Positions 35,556 through 49,600 of a stretch of DNA of 64,000 bases are shown in pieces; the stretch's first letter is position 1; the number at the start of each line of letters is the position of its first letter. The notes under the pieces are model-generated. The model did not search any database and was not told the origin of the DNA. It was given only the letters and a program-made list of their open reading frames with translations. Source of the DNA: Haliotis asinina (Eukaryota; Mollusca; Gastropoda; Lepetellida; Haliotidae); contig NC_090291.1 in assembly GCF_037392515.1 (NCBI RefSeq), positions 15,013,001 through 15,077,000 on the forward strand, written 5' to 3'. The translations under genes and the position numbers were made by a program.

Positions 35556-35960
35556 CGTTTGTTGGTTTGACTGTTTGTTTGTTGCTGAACGCCCTCACAA
35601 ATATGTCATCTATATTGCAATGGCCTGTTAATAATCGAGTCTAGACCAGACAATCCAGTGATCATCATAATAAACATCGATCTACGCAGCTGGGATACGC
35701 GGAAGTGTCAACCAAGTCAGCGAGCCTGACCACCCGATCCCGTTATAATCGCCTCTTAGGACAAGCATGCGTTACTGCAGACAAATTCCAACCCGGATTT
35801 TCACAGGTAAAGAATGCAGAGATTTTCCTAATGAAGCTACCGAGTATAATCTGCTCACAATGTCATTTATTACATTGTCTGGTACTTACTGGATCGTACA
35901 CAGATCATCGTGACACAGCCGCAATATTTCTGCATGCAGCGTTAAACACGACAACACCAC
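35556..35960 (-). repeat. SINE-A copy, AAAC-tailed subtype, plus a partial
   Basis: The reverse copy at 35556-35812 starts TTGACTGTTTGTTTGTTGCT, so the tail is AACAAACAAAC on the minus strand. A sense-strand 3' fragment follows at 35875-35960 (TTGTCTGGTACTTACTGGAT to CATGCAGCGTTAAACACGAC). Confidence 0.75.
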
Positions 35961-37400
35961 CACCAACCTCTACAAAACCTAAATACGACTACATCATCTT
36001 TCGTTTATTGCGAAGGTTTTACTTATAGATTATATTATAGATTATTATCATGCTATGGGATCGGGGATCTCTCGATTTTCATTCGCAACTCCCTGGGGAG
36101 TAGACAAACAACCCTTGAGGCACATTGAAAACTGAAGTATGAAATCATATTCATACAAATCCTTTTAACACATATGCCTCATCTGTCGTTATATAAAACA
36201 TACATAAATGATATTTGCTACTGAAACAAATGTTCAATTTAGTTCACTATCAGCATAATGATGCAAAGTACATCTAATGTGTCCATACATGAGTGCAACA
36301 CAGGCACAACTAATCCATGACAGCACATCTAGTTCACTTACATGTTCAAATAACGACTTAGATATTATGCATGACGATGTTCATGCGAAGACACTATATA
36401 TATGATATTACCACTATCTATTCATAAATAAAACATTAGTCATAACAGGTTTGTACAAGAAAGATTGAATGTAGAATTCCGTAAGTCAATGGTCAGTCAA
36501 GGAGATGTTTCAACATTTATTGTGAGGTTAAGTGTGTTGATAGGAAATCACTGACCTCTTTTTATAGCCGAAACATCACCTGGCCGTGACAACAATAGTT
36601 GGGGCTATTTAGACTGGATGTATTGCAGTTGTGGTCTGGATGTCTATATAATGGTCATTAAGACATTTACTGGTGCAATAAACAATAGCTTGAGTTTTAA
36701 GTTTGACGTGCTCAATGGTATATGGTCTGTGTTAATTATCCTTGCTAAGTGCCTTACATCATCTTGAGCCATGACATGAAGGCTAAGTTAAGCTACATTT
36801 CAATATTAGCAATCTTCAAAATGAATGTGAACTTTCAGGCAAATACGTACAAAATACATACATACAGAAAAAAATATGTGGCAAATATATACAAATACAT
36901 AAATACAAAAATATTCAAATATGAAGAATACAAAGATAAATTGTGTATTGTCACACTAGGATAAGCCCCGAAACGTCGTAAAATAAACTCAAGAAGTTGC
37001 AATCCATAAAATTTGGCCTGTGTTAGACTTGCTTCATTTAGAGATTTGTATTACAGAACGTGAGCTTCGGGGACTGGGAGGCAGAGTATAGTTAAGCTAG
37101 ACACTGTGGTGTTTTCGAAAGAAAACAACAAGTTGTTTTGTCGTATCTGTTACCGACGTAAGTAATACCTTAGTCACCGATTCTCCCCCAAGACTTGAAA
37201 CAACCAAGTAACTTGACCGAGCGAGTGATGCAACGAATATTCTAATAAACACCCTTTTTGTTATTGTAATGGATCCAACGTTTCGCCAATGAGATAACAT
37301 AATGAAAAATACTCAACAACCTCGTGAAATGTGGACGCAATGTCTTTGACAATGTAGGTGTTTATCCCTGAACAAAACGCCCTATATCTCGTTCAATCTA
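35961..37400. other. intergenic DNA upstream of PEPCK
   Basis: No gene recognised. The Penelope-like tail at 36935-37010 and the promoter elements further right are listed separately. Confidence 0.45.
36935..37010 (+). repeat. Penelope-like-type 3' tail motif
   Basis: The phrase AAGCCCCGAAACGTCGTAAA followed by AATAAACTCAAGAAGTTGCA and ATCCATAAAATTT resembles the terminal motif that ends many mollusc Penelope-like retroelement copies, where CGAAACGTC belongs to a hammerhead ribozyme. Only the tail is present. The assignment is from memory of the motif and tentative. Confidence 0.35.
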
Positions 37401-37431
37401 CCCCACCTGGCAGCGAACGATGATTCCTCCG

Positions 37432-37585
37432 AGGTCAAAGTCCAACCAGCTACAGTTCCAGAAGTGTTGCTTGACCGATTGTCTAAAAATAGATGTTATT
37501 CCGCTCTCGTCAACATGTGCATGTACTGATGACGCGCACCAGTCGAGCGTATAAAACAAGCTGAGGGCGAATCCGCTTCAGAATT
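37432..37585 (+). promoter_or_regulatory. PEPCK core promoter with HNF4-type site
   Basis: TATAAAA lies at 37550-37556 and a TCAG initiator at 37578-37581, so the presumed start A (37580) is 30 bp from the TATA box, the standard spacing. At 37432-37444 the string AGGTCAAAGTCCA is a direct-repeat-1 site carrying CAAAGTCCA, the half-site that favours HNF4 over other nuclear receptors. A CRE-like TGATGACGCG (about 37528-37537) sits about 50 bp before the start. Vertebrate PCK1 is regulated through HNF4 and CREB sites close to its promoter; that this gene is controlled the same way is inference. Confidence 0.7.
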
Positions 37586-37644
37586 TGAATGAATCTCCGG
37601 AGACAACACACACCTATGAACACTGTGTTTGAAGCTAGTGAAAT

Positions 37645-40600
37645 ATGCCTGAAACTGACATTATGGAATCACAGACGCCAATGGACGAGTAAGTATTTTA
37701 ATTTTGATGCGTATATGTTCACATGTTTCTTGAATTTTATTTAAATATTTAACATTTAAATTTTAGTCGTAAACAGACGAGTATGTATTGATTTTGATGC
37801 GTGTAAGGTAATATCTCATGAATATGTATTAAAGGTTTTACCAATTAGATGAAGGTTTTCTGATGTTCTGAGTTTGAAATGTCGACGTGCAATCGTCTTC
37901 TCTTACTTTACTTTGTAGACTCAAACAAACAGAACTTTACTTTTTATTTTAATGAAGCATACCACAATGTTCATTTAATATCTAAATGTATTCACTTGCA
38001 AATGTATGGAACTTAGATTCGTGTAAGGTAATTTAATTGACATTTCATCGTTGTTGTCATCGTTACCGTTGGGGTATCGACAGTCTCCCAGGTAAAACAA
38101 ATCCACATTCGGCTCAACAGTGATTGACAGTAATAGCGGAATTTTCGTACATTCGAGAATTCGTGTTATGAATCATTGTATAACGTATCCAGAGGTAGAT
38201 AAATGAGGATTCATGTCATGTGTACATCGCGTTCACCCTAATAATGAATAAAATGGCGATTTCCATTTTGCATGGGGAATTATCCGAAACGTATTTAATG
38301 GCTCGCGCTTCCTTGTTGACGGCATATGAGATTACTTCAGCTAGCGATTTCATCATCCCGATCAAAAATAATATAATTAACCACATGTTGCATCATTATT
38401 AAATATGTGGGCATAATCAGTTCATTGCAACCTCTTCGTTCTCAAAACCAACATAAACTCAACCAAAACGTTGAAAGCTTATAGCGATGGAGAATTGCCC
38501 ATTTCTTTGTTTACCCGATCAGCTGACTACAAGAAGTGAGTCGGTGCGTGTGGATTTTGTTCAGCCAATGAAAACCCAGTATTCAGACACACCTCCTCCT
38601 AGCCTCGCAACGCACATATATCAATTTGCTTTCAAATATAGTTCTTCGTTAAATGGATTCATAGGATCCATATGTCAAACATTATCCATTGAAACAACTC
38701 TTTTCACTAGAATGTAAAGTGGGAAGTTTAACTAGCTCATTGCAGCATGTTATCAGACACACGATAACCTACCCTAGCGGAAAGATTTCACATGTCATAT
38801 CCCTACGCAGTTACTAAAATTAACAGTTGTCACTGGACTGTCGATGGGTCAACACTCTCTTCACAATGGTCGGCCTGTTCCAGCTTATCAGGTGACAAAT
38901 TAACTTTACGTTTTCACTTGCTGTTGTAATTTTGTAAACTGTAATCTAACCATCATCTCAAATCGTATTTTTTTCGCCTCTATTTTAATTTGTCCGTTGT
39001 TAGGGACGAATGGTTGAACCGGTGGTTATTGAGGGAGTCATTTGAGCCACGTGTTTGTCACAATCGATTTCTTAACAATGGTCGGCAAAGTATCTTTTCG
39101 GCCCACCTGGGTCTATGCGTGAGCTCCACGCCAACCCATTAACTGTACCATATACACTCGATATGTGATAGATCCACAGTGCTCTGATGAAATTACTGGT
39201 TTGAGTCTTATAAGGAGAGAAAACGAAAACTTACAATATAACAAGTTACTCTTTAAAAGATGGTCACGCACCGTTGCAAGACGCCAAAGATATTCACATT
39301 TCTTATTTGTCAAAAGAGCCGCATTTAAATGATTATGGTCCATGTGTGGACACGCTCTGTAAATTCTCAAAATGCGTTTTTCAATACAGACAAGCTTATC
39401 GTTTTTTGTTGTATTTTTTATAACCATTTCGTTCATTGCCTAAAATGCTAAGCATCAGTAATTTTAGATTCAGTTGAATGAGGGAGACTATGAACATATG
39501 TTGTAGATTATCCCTGGTTGATTGTATTTTTTCATTCATATGGAAACAAATATGATGATTTCTGCCATATTTGTTAGGGTACGTTGTGGTTACCAGACCT
39601 TCCCTGACTTAATCCATTTATCATTCATATATGTTCTTAACTGATGAAAATACAATTTATTATCAATATTAATTTTAAGTGGCTAGAATGATCAGAGGCC
39701 TTACCTTCAAGGAGATCTGTGAAGGTCCTGGAGTAGAATAGACCTTCAGCAACCCATGCTTGCCATTAAAGGCAACTATGCTTGTCGTAAGAGGCAACTA
39801 ACAAATCAGGTGGTCAGGCACACTGACTCGGTTGACACATGTCATCAGCTCCCAATTGCACAGATCGATGCTCATGTTGTTGGTCACTGGATTGTCTGAT
39901 CCAGACTCAGTTATTTGCAGACCTCCACCATATGGCTGGAATATTGCTGAGGGTGGCATAAAACTGAACTCACCTTCAAGGAAATTCCATTTGAATAGTA
40001 TCCTATAAAGACTTTGACGGCAATGTTTCTCTACATGAACTACACAATAAATTGATAAAACATTGCCATTCTAAAAATATGCATCTTTTGAAAACAGTGG
40101 TTTGAGTTTATAAAGTGTTTTGAAGATTCATGACATTTTTGCTTGTTAACAGAAAGTAAAACCAATTCCATGATACCATCTGTTAAGTTCACTTTCATCA
40201 GGACAGGATTAGATGTTGAAATGTTAAACGTGGAAAATTTTCCTCCACTGCTGTGGATGTGTATAATGACATTGGGGAAGAAGTCAAAAGTAAAATGTCA
40301 CAGCGAATGACCTGTACAACTTGTGATAACAGCATCTTTCAACAAGCTCAGGCCTGATTACATATACAAATGACAGGTGTTCCCAGGAGTCTCTGTACGA
40401 GGGTGTTCAAACAAACAGAAAGCTTACTGATGCTTTTTACAAACAGGCCCCACCTATTCCAAATATTTGAAATCCTGCCTGCTAAAGAGACCTCACTTTC
40501 GAGGAAATATACTTAACAGCAAAAGAAATGCAGCTCTGGCTTTTTTGAAGCATTTAAATAGGAGACCTAATCATGAATGCTTACTTTTATGAGATCTCAT

Positions 40601-43600
40601 TTTTTAAAAAAAAATTGCAGGTGTTTTTACTGTTCAGTATACTTTGCACTAAATATATGCGGAGGTATGTTACATTTGTGTAAAATATACAAAAATCTAG
40701 TTTTTATACTTGGCAAGTAATTCATTGGAATTATATTGTGTTTTACATGTATCATCAGTCAATTTTGTGTGTTTTTCAATTATATTCAGAACTGATATGC
40801 AATGTTGCCAAGAATATGCTTCAAGGTTGCATAAGGTTAAGTGGCCCTATAACGTAAGTTCTTTAACTATGTTTCCTTACAAACAATGTCATTTTTTTAG
40901 CAACAAAAACATATTGATATGACTTTTTATTGAACTTATGTTCATTACATCTTGTTTACACAAAAAGCAGCTTTACATAAATAGGGTTTTCCTATCTTGT
41001 AAAATGTTCTGAAATTGAATGGAGAAATGTCTCGTTTGATACCAGGAGCAAACAAAATGTTCAGGAAGTTGAGACTAAGATAAGTGAACCTCTCGTGCCT
41101 TATCTTTCAGCTGTTCTCCATATTGAGTCTAGCTATAAAAGTACATGTTTATCAGTTAGGAAGACACTCTTGAAGGAACATTCCAGTATAAATGGGTTTT
41201 TCCGTAAAATTTAAACAGGTCTGATTAATGTCATGGGTACAATGTGTGAAGCCCAATTCTACTGTCACCTGCAGTGACACAGCTGGAGTATTGCCAAAAG
41301 CCACATAAAACCATACTCACTACCAGACCAAGGTCTCCTTTCACAAAGCAGCCTTCACTAGGGTTAACCTTAACTCCCATTCTTTAACATTGCACTACGG
41401 TTACCTTAGACATGGGTACCCTCACTTCAGTGTTAAAGAATGGGAGATGAGGTCAACCTTTCATAAGGTTGTTTTGTGAAAGGAGCCCCAGCTTAACAGG
41501 CCCTTTTCCTCATAGCCCATTGCTATTTCAGAGCATCCACTGCATTAGGCACCAAAATGTCATCAATAAAAACATCTGCTGTCGTAATATTTTTATCATT
41601 TAGGTATCAGAGAATATTACATGCTAACATTTGCTGCATTTGCATAAATGTTTGATTTGTGTGCTTATATTGCCTCATTGCTGTTGTATCATAGTATGTT
41701 TCAACAAGGCAGACCAGCAGCCTGGCAATAAAATCTGCTGACTGCTCATTCATATTTTCTATGTGTACACTATCATGGATGAAGCATATCATGGGTAGTC
41801 ATTCAGGGAGAGTGTTCTTGCACTTTGGATAAAGGTAGGACTCTAGTAGAGGTATATGTTCATTGTGGAAGTTTTCACAAATATTCACATTCAAGAGGAA
41901 ATCCCACCCCGATCAATATTTTTTTATGTCCACCCCTTCATGTCCATTTTTGCAGCATTTCTAATGGGAGTTGTAATGGACAGCCTTGTTTGAAAATTAA
42001 AAATTGATTTATGCCTAAATATTTTTCTGTCCTTGTTGTATATGTCTATGTTGTATAAGAAAGGTCTGAGTGGTTTCAGTTGCAACCTTGAAATATGGTG
42101 GAGAACTTTAAAAGCTCACAAGACATGCTCAACAAAGTAGTTATTTCGATCAAAGTCCAGTCAGGTATTTTTCCCAAGCGTTGACCCAGATCTTGTGAGA
42201 AATCAGCTGATTCAATAAGTAGATCAAGTGTAGTCGAGCCTTGTGATAGTACTGGGCCATGTTGACACAGCACCTAGTTGATGTAATATAACCTGGCTAA
42301 GATGCCATACTTGTGACATCTCACACTCTCAGGGCTGTAGATTGTAACCAGTTCGACTGGAAGTGAAATAACCACTGGCTACCCACAGTGTGTGAAATAG
42401 ATTCCAAATGTTGCTGGCCAGTTTGACTAGCTGTGCCTGAAAATTACTAACCAACAAAATAATTCACTAGCACAAAATTTGTATGTAGAAATGAAAGCAG
42501 AAGGTTGCAAAAAGATGAAATACCATTTGAAAAAAATAAATAAGAAAACACATGTCTGAATTTCTAAAATTTATGGTTTATGCTCAGATAACTTAAATAG
42601 GCCATGATTAAGCTACTAATATGATGAACATTTTTATCAGGTAATAATCTACCATGATTTAGAAGTGTATGATAACAAGTCAGAGAGAGTGATATAGTCG
42701 CCTCTTACCACAAGCACAGTCGCCTTTAATGGCAAGCATGGGTTGAAGGCCTATTCTAACCCGGACCTTCACGGGTCTATACGTTTACAAAATGACCAAA
42801 TTAATGACTGTGGTATTTTCACTGGCCTGAATGAATTTTTACTTGCCACAGGCTAGCATGCCAGTGGTTATTTTGAACACTGGTTATCCATAGTCCAGTA
42901 GGAACAACAGGTGTTCATTAACATTGAGTAGTATACAGGGCATTTCAAGACTAACCTCAAGATGCTGAAATAAAGTTTTATTGCTTGAGTGTTTGATGTG
43001 TTTTCCATTTTTCCATGGAAGGAATACTTTTCATGGTCATGCTTTAAAGATTTTATATGACATCATTCATGTGATAAAATTATCATAATCTTTGGGAGAT
43101 GTCAGCGAATTGTTTACCTGCTTGATGTATATGTTAAAGACAATGCCATTTTCATAAGAAAATTACCAGTCAACCTCAGTGTCAATAATCTAATGGTGAA
43201 AGAAAAATGATGAAAACTGTTGCTGCATATTATGCCTAGAGGCTGTTTATGCTTCAAGTAGTACCAAGTCATGCAGAACTGTTGTCAAAGAAATCTCTCA
43301 AACATGCTAAGTATAAATAACTGTTGTCTGATGGTTGTCATAGCAACCTTCAGCTGCAACTGATCAGTGATTGACACTTACCTGGTAGGTGTAGATGGAT
43401 TCTTATTTTGCAGACTGGATATGTTAACGTTCAGTTGATTAATGAGATATGATATATGATATGATATGATATGATATGATATGATATGATATGATATGAT
43501 ATGATATGATATGATATTTGAACACTTGGTCTAGTCACTTTCTTGGCAGCAGGTAGTTTGTGTTATATTATCATGATTCTATCCCTCCTTACCCGCACAA

Positions 43601-46600
43601 TACACAGACCAATGTACAGTGGATGGATCTCATGAAGCAAAACTCGTTTCCTCTAATTTTGACTTCTAAATGTATGTAAATGGATTGAGTATTTTTGTTT
43701 ACAAGAAGTCCTCCTTTGGGTTCATATAAGCTTTAAAATGTCCAAATTAAAACCTAAGACAGTTGTAACTATATTTTAATGTAAATGTTTACAAAACAAA
43801 AAGCACATTTGTGTTATGTGCAACCACCCCTACAGGGCCCCTCAGGGAAAGAGCAGGTACAGCCAAGAGCAGGTAACTCTAGCCTTCTACCTTACACATC
43901 ACACATCATGAGTAGCTTCTACAGGTTTGTATGAATTAATTTCATTCATTGAATGTTTGTCCTTACTCCAGAACACTAACTCTCTCTCACTCTGACAGAT
44001 TCAGTTCATGTGCACTGAGGAAGTCTCCCTCCATCAAGAACAGGGCCATATTTGATGCCCCCCGTCGCAGCTTCCAGGTCATCTACGGCGATCTGGAACA
44101 TCTCCCCAACCGAGTCCGCAGCTACGTCGAGGAGAATGCCCGGCTTTGCCAGCCTGACACCCTGCACATCTGTGATGGTTCCGATCGAGAGAATGAGCTG
44201 CTTACTTACATGTTGCAAAAAGATGGCATCCTCAAAAAACTACCGAAATATGAGAACTGGTAGGTCACAAAGACCACTGTACACATATGTGAGTAGAATA
44301 GGTCTTCAGCAGCATGCTTGCCATAAAAGGCGACTAATAGCATTGATGACTTGAGTGACACATGTCAACAGTTCCAAATTGTGCAAATCGATGGCGTAAA
44401 ACTTAACTCACTCACTCACTCACTCAAGATGGGATAAGCTCCAAATATCAAGGAATGTGGATGGTTATATAAAATCGTAGACACTTTTTGTTTAACACCA
44501 CACTCAGCAATGTTCCAGCTTTATGGCAGCAGTCTGTAAACTATCAACTTAAGACATGCCAATCCTGTGATCAACAGCATGAGCATCAGCCAATGCAAAT
44601 GGACATCTGTGACATGTCATCCAAGTCAGTGAGTCTGACCATCCAACCTCATTTGTTGCCCATTACAACAAGGATGGGTTGCTGAAGGTTTATGATCACA
44701 CTGTTGATCACTTGACTAGTGTAATCTTGATTATTTACAGACCTCTGCCGTATAGCTGGAATATTTCTGAGTGCGACATCAAACAACAAACATTCAATGT
44801 GGCACACCAATATATATGTGAAATAACACACATACAAACTCTTTGAGATATTAACAAGAATTACCAACTTGTTTCAGTTGGTTGGCAAGGACGGATCCAG
44901 CAGATGTTGCTAGAGTTGAGAAGCTGACCTACATATCAACGGATGAACAACGGGATACAGTGCCAAGTACCAAGTATGGCGCCAAGAGTCAGCTTGGCAA
45001 CTGGATGGCACCAGAGGACATGGACAATGAACTCAACATGAGGTTCCCTGAGTGCATGAAAGGTAGGTGAATGGTAAAACCTGCCAAAATATACCTGGGC
45101 CTTTGCTTACTAATTCCAGTGGGGTAGCCTAGTGGTTAAGGGGTTCGCTTATCATACCAGGTTCTAATCCTCACAATGGTATTATGTGTGAAGCCCATTT
45201 CTGTCCCATTTCATGATGTTGCTGTATTATAAGCTGCATAAAACCACACCTATTAACTCACTGTTCATCCCCAGAATCATTAAAATTGGGCGTTTTACTC
45301 ATTGTGCTAGTATAAGAGGCCTGGTGGTCAAGATGCAGCAATGCTATTCAGAGTTGCTTCCCTTGGACATGCCAGAAACTTGCTGTTATGGTTACACTAC
45401 ACCACATATTTCCCCACAGACTTCTATAGTAGCCCTATATCTTTTAAAATATCACCCAGGCTATCCACAGCCATTCCATGTACATATGGGCACAATCTGG
45501 CCATTAAACCACAATAAAACTCAAGTCTTTAAAGGGCATATAGAAGTGAAATACATAAGAATGAAGATTTTATGGATATTAACTTCTTTATTATGGGAAC
45601 ACAACGTTTCGTTTCACTCCAAAAACGTCCCATAATAAAGTAGTTGATATCCATAAAATCTTCATTCTTCATAAAACTCAATTTCTGTCACACTTGTCAG
45701 GTGAATTTTCTGAGCTCAAGAAGCAGAACACCCCCATTCCGCACCAAATGTCAGCTACTTGAAGATATCTGTACACACATAAGTAAAAATCACGGTAATA
45801 AAAATGACAGTACTAAATCCTTAAAACTGTGGTCAGTATTATTTACTGGATGGATGTGTTTCTAAAACATTTCTGGTTAAGTGAACATCTAGCCTGATAG
45901 GCAGCAACAGTTGTATGATCCCCAGGGAGATGAGATTGAAAATACTATGTGCCATTGTTATGGACATCCAGTGAGCAAGGGAAAAACAAAGTGCCCTGGC
46001 TGACTGGCGCCGATATGTATATATATGGTTTTGTGGACATAGTTATCTTACAAATCCTTGAAAAGAAGTCAAAGAACATTTAAACTTTATTTGAAAAGTG
46101 TATATGTATCAGAAAATGATGTCTTTAACAGTGTTGTATCATATGTCATACTTGGCATTACACATTCTGAGTAAAGTACAAGTTCTAGTACATTTTTTTG
46201 GTTGGATCCCATCCAGTATTCAAACCCACACCCTCAGAATCAGGCACCTAATCGCCAGCAGACGAAGTCAGCTGCCTAACCTTGTCAGCCACAATGACGT
46301 AACAATGTTGACAGTTGATGATTCTAATATGTTGGGGGCTTTTGGGCAGCCTAAAGTGTTCTCCCATCACACTGAAGACCAGGGTTTGATTCCGTCCACG
46401 GCTAAAGTGTGTGAAGCCCATTTCTGGTGTATTTAGCCTTGGTATTGTTGGAATATTGTTAAACGTGGCATAAAACCATACTCCGTAACCCTAACGTGTT
46501 ACTATTGTTCCCAGGTCGCACCATGTATGTGATTCCGTTCAGCATGGGCCCCATCGGTTCCCCAATGTCCAAGATTGGCGTCCAGCTCACTGACTCTGCC

Positions 46601-49600
46601 TATGTGGTGGCCAGCATGAGAATCATGACGAGGATGGGTTCGAAAGTACTCAGTGCCCTGAACGATGACGACTTTGTCAAGTGTCTACACTCTGTGGGTC
46701 GACCTCTACCCTTGACAAGTAAGTAGCTCCTAGGGTGGTTTGATGCTAGGAATAGTATCTGAGACAGCTTACATCAAAACTTCACTGTTCATTTGCAGGG
46801 AGAGACGATATGCATTTGCAAAGGGATGTTTCACATTTTCAGTTTATGAAATAAGGCCTGTCTGACCACTCGTGACAGTCTAGATTTCTGATGGATCATC
46901 TAAGTTTACAGCTAGTCTGCTGAAAGGACTAGTGAAAATTATAGATGTTCCGTTCATTTGGGTAAATCCACCATATCTTGGTGTCGGGCCTGGTTAAATC
47001 CTGAAGAAGTTAGCAGCCTTGATCTCTGGCTCAGTTTTTGGCTTATTTCATACACAGATATTTTATGTTCAACTTGACAGCTAAAGTGATGACTGATACA
47101 AAATGTTCTTTTACAAATTGTTCTTCCTTTTACAAATATGCAGTTTTACAAAGAAACCTTACTTCTACTCTGTCCTAAGTCAATGTTAAGGTTAGCACTG
47201 CTGTTGTTTTTCACAGTGGCACACAAGTTAAAAAACTAAGATACTTGTTACTTTAAATACATGTCAGATACTTTATTCCTTAACCCATCTTTACAGAACC
47301 TCTCCACAACAACTGGCCATGTGACCCTAAAATGACCCTGGTGGCACACATCCCAGATAGGAATGAGATCGCATCTTTCGGCAGTGGGTATGGTGGAAAC
47401 TCGCTCCTCGGCAAGAAATGCTTTGCTCTTCGTCTAGGTTCCATCTTGGCAAATAGAGAGGGCTGGCTTGCTGAACATATGCTGGTGGGTTCATTTCTAT
47501 GCTTGGAGGCTGGTATTGATTTAGTTTATAGGGAATGACATTGTATTGTATCTTCATGGCCTAGCCAATCTTTTCATGTCATTCCCTTAACCTTCTTAGA
47601 GTAATGTGAAGCTCATTTCTTGTGTCGACTGCAGTCTGACAAGAAATGCAGCATTGTGTCATTTCATCCAGATTGTTTATTGAAATATAGCAATGGAAAT
47701 ATACCAGCTGTATTTGTTTTCATACAATTTAATACAATGTACAATTGCATCGACATTTAACCGATAACCTACCCGATCGATTTAGCTACCTTCTGTTCCA
47801 CTTGTTTTTCACTGGTAAGTCAGGGTTAGTCACCTATTAACCAAAACGTTTCTGTAGTTTCCTTTACATATTTGGGAGACTACAGATACATTTCAGTGCG
47901 CATTTTGTATATTTGAACGCATATTTATATGTAGATACACAGCTTGTCTAGATTTCTTTTTTTGATAAACCACACCCACCCACCCACCTGCTGATTGACG
48001 ACATTGTATTTACCTTGACGACATTGTATTTACCTTGCTGATGGTAGGTCTTTGTTTTGTCAGATCCTGGGCATTGAGAACGAGAAAGGGGAGAAGAAGT
48101 ACATGGCAGCTGCGTTCCCCAGTGCTTGCGGCAAGACCAACCTTGCCATGATGACCCCTTCGTTGCCCGGCTACAAGGTCACCTGTGTTGGAGACGACAT
48201 CGCATGGATGAAGTTCGACAACAATGGCAAGCTCAGAGCCATTAACCCTGAAGCTGGATTTTTCGGAGTTGCGCCAGGTGGACATCTTTGTCACTTTTTG
48301 CATTTTTCAGGATGGGATAAAGGTTTACTGTCTCTAATTTTGAAGATAAATATGAAATAACCAGTTGTAAGAATGCAGCTCTTCATATGTGCTTGATATT
48401 TGAAGGAATCTTTAAACAAGACTAGACTAGACATTATTTAGACTACCAGTTGTCAGGCTCCGGCGTTCATGGAAGCCATGGTAGTTGAGTGGGTTAGGTT
48501 GTCGACTCTTTGTTCTGATGTTTAGGTGCCATTCTGGGGATGTGGGTTGAAATAAGGATTGGGTTCAACTCCAAAACTCCCAAATGACCTGGTACATGGA
48601 CCACATTCTAAATGGAACTGAGTATTCAGAGCTATAATTGCACAGATTTTTTCCAAACCTGTATGTTGTCAAACGTTTTGGAAATGCATGTTTGTTTCTG
48701 ACAGGTATCTAATATCTTTTTGCTGCATCAGGTACTTCCATGAAAACAAATCCTAACGCCATGAAGACAATCACGTCCAACACAGTTTTCACTAATGTGG
48801 CCGAGACCCGTGATGGAGGGTTCTTCTGGGAAGGATTGGAGGATGAGGCAGACAAAGATGTCAAGGTGGAGTCGTGGCTGGGAGACAAAGACTGGAAGAA
48901 GGAGAGCGGCAAACCTGCAGCTCACCCCAACTCCAGGTAAAGATGTCACTGTCGATCCTCTGACTCTCATTCCTTTCTCACTGCTGCCTTAGAAATGTCC
49001 CCAATTTGGCATGTGGAGGGACTTCTTTGAAGAGCTGTTTGGTAGTCAGACTCATTGACTTGATTTGGTCACAGTTTGGAAATTGTTCATAACATCGGTT
49101 GATGCCTTGCCTGGACTCCGACACTTCAAACTGTTACTTCCTGTATTTGACCTTGTCACTGTAATAGCATGAAAACTACTGACTGTGGTTTATGAGTATC
49201 CAGTGACCCTTGTCTGACTCCTATGTCTCTTGAACCTGGAGAACTGTCAAGATCAAGGGTAAAATATATCTTCAGCAACCCATGCTTGCCACAAAAGACG
49301 ATTATACTTGTCATGAGAGGTGACTAAGGGGATCAAGTGGTCAGGTTCCCAGACTTGGTTGACATGTCATCAGTTACCAGTTGCAGATGTCAATGCTCAT
49401 GCTATTAATCACCCGATTGTCTGGTCCGGACTCGATTATTTACAGACTGCCACCATATAGCTGGATTATTGCTGAGTGCTTGCATAAAACTAAATTCATT
49501 CACTCACTCACTTGATCCTGGCCTTGACCTTCATTTGATTTCATCTTGAAAAGGGTCCACAAACACTGTATTTCAGCAGCTTACAAATTCTGGACATACC

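Larger units (their letters stand above)
37689..43998 (+). other. PEPCK intron 1 (6.3 kb)
   Basis: Holds two SINE copies, one SINE-A fragment, a foldback repeat and a (GATAT)n array, each listed separately. An ATG exon-like string at 38487 ending at AAGAA before GTGAGT has phase 1, which does not fit exon 2. A 107-codon minus-strand open frame at 39113-39436 is unexplained. Confidence 0.8.

Noticed and set aside
38487-38542. Alternative PEPCK first exon (ATGGAGAATTGC..AAGAA before GTGAGT)
   Set aside because: Its end phase (1) does not fit exon 2, which needs phase 2; the exon at 37645 fits and follows a TATA box.
45213-45635. A 140-codon frame in PEPCK intron 3
   Set aside because: Begins inside a SINE-B tail and ends in a foldback repeat; not in phase with PEPCK.
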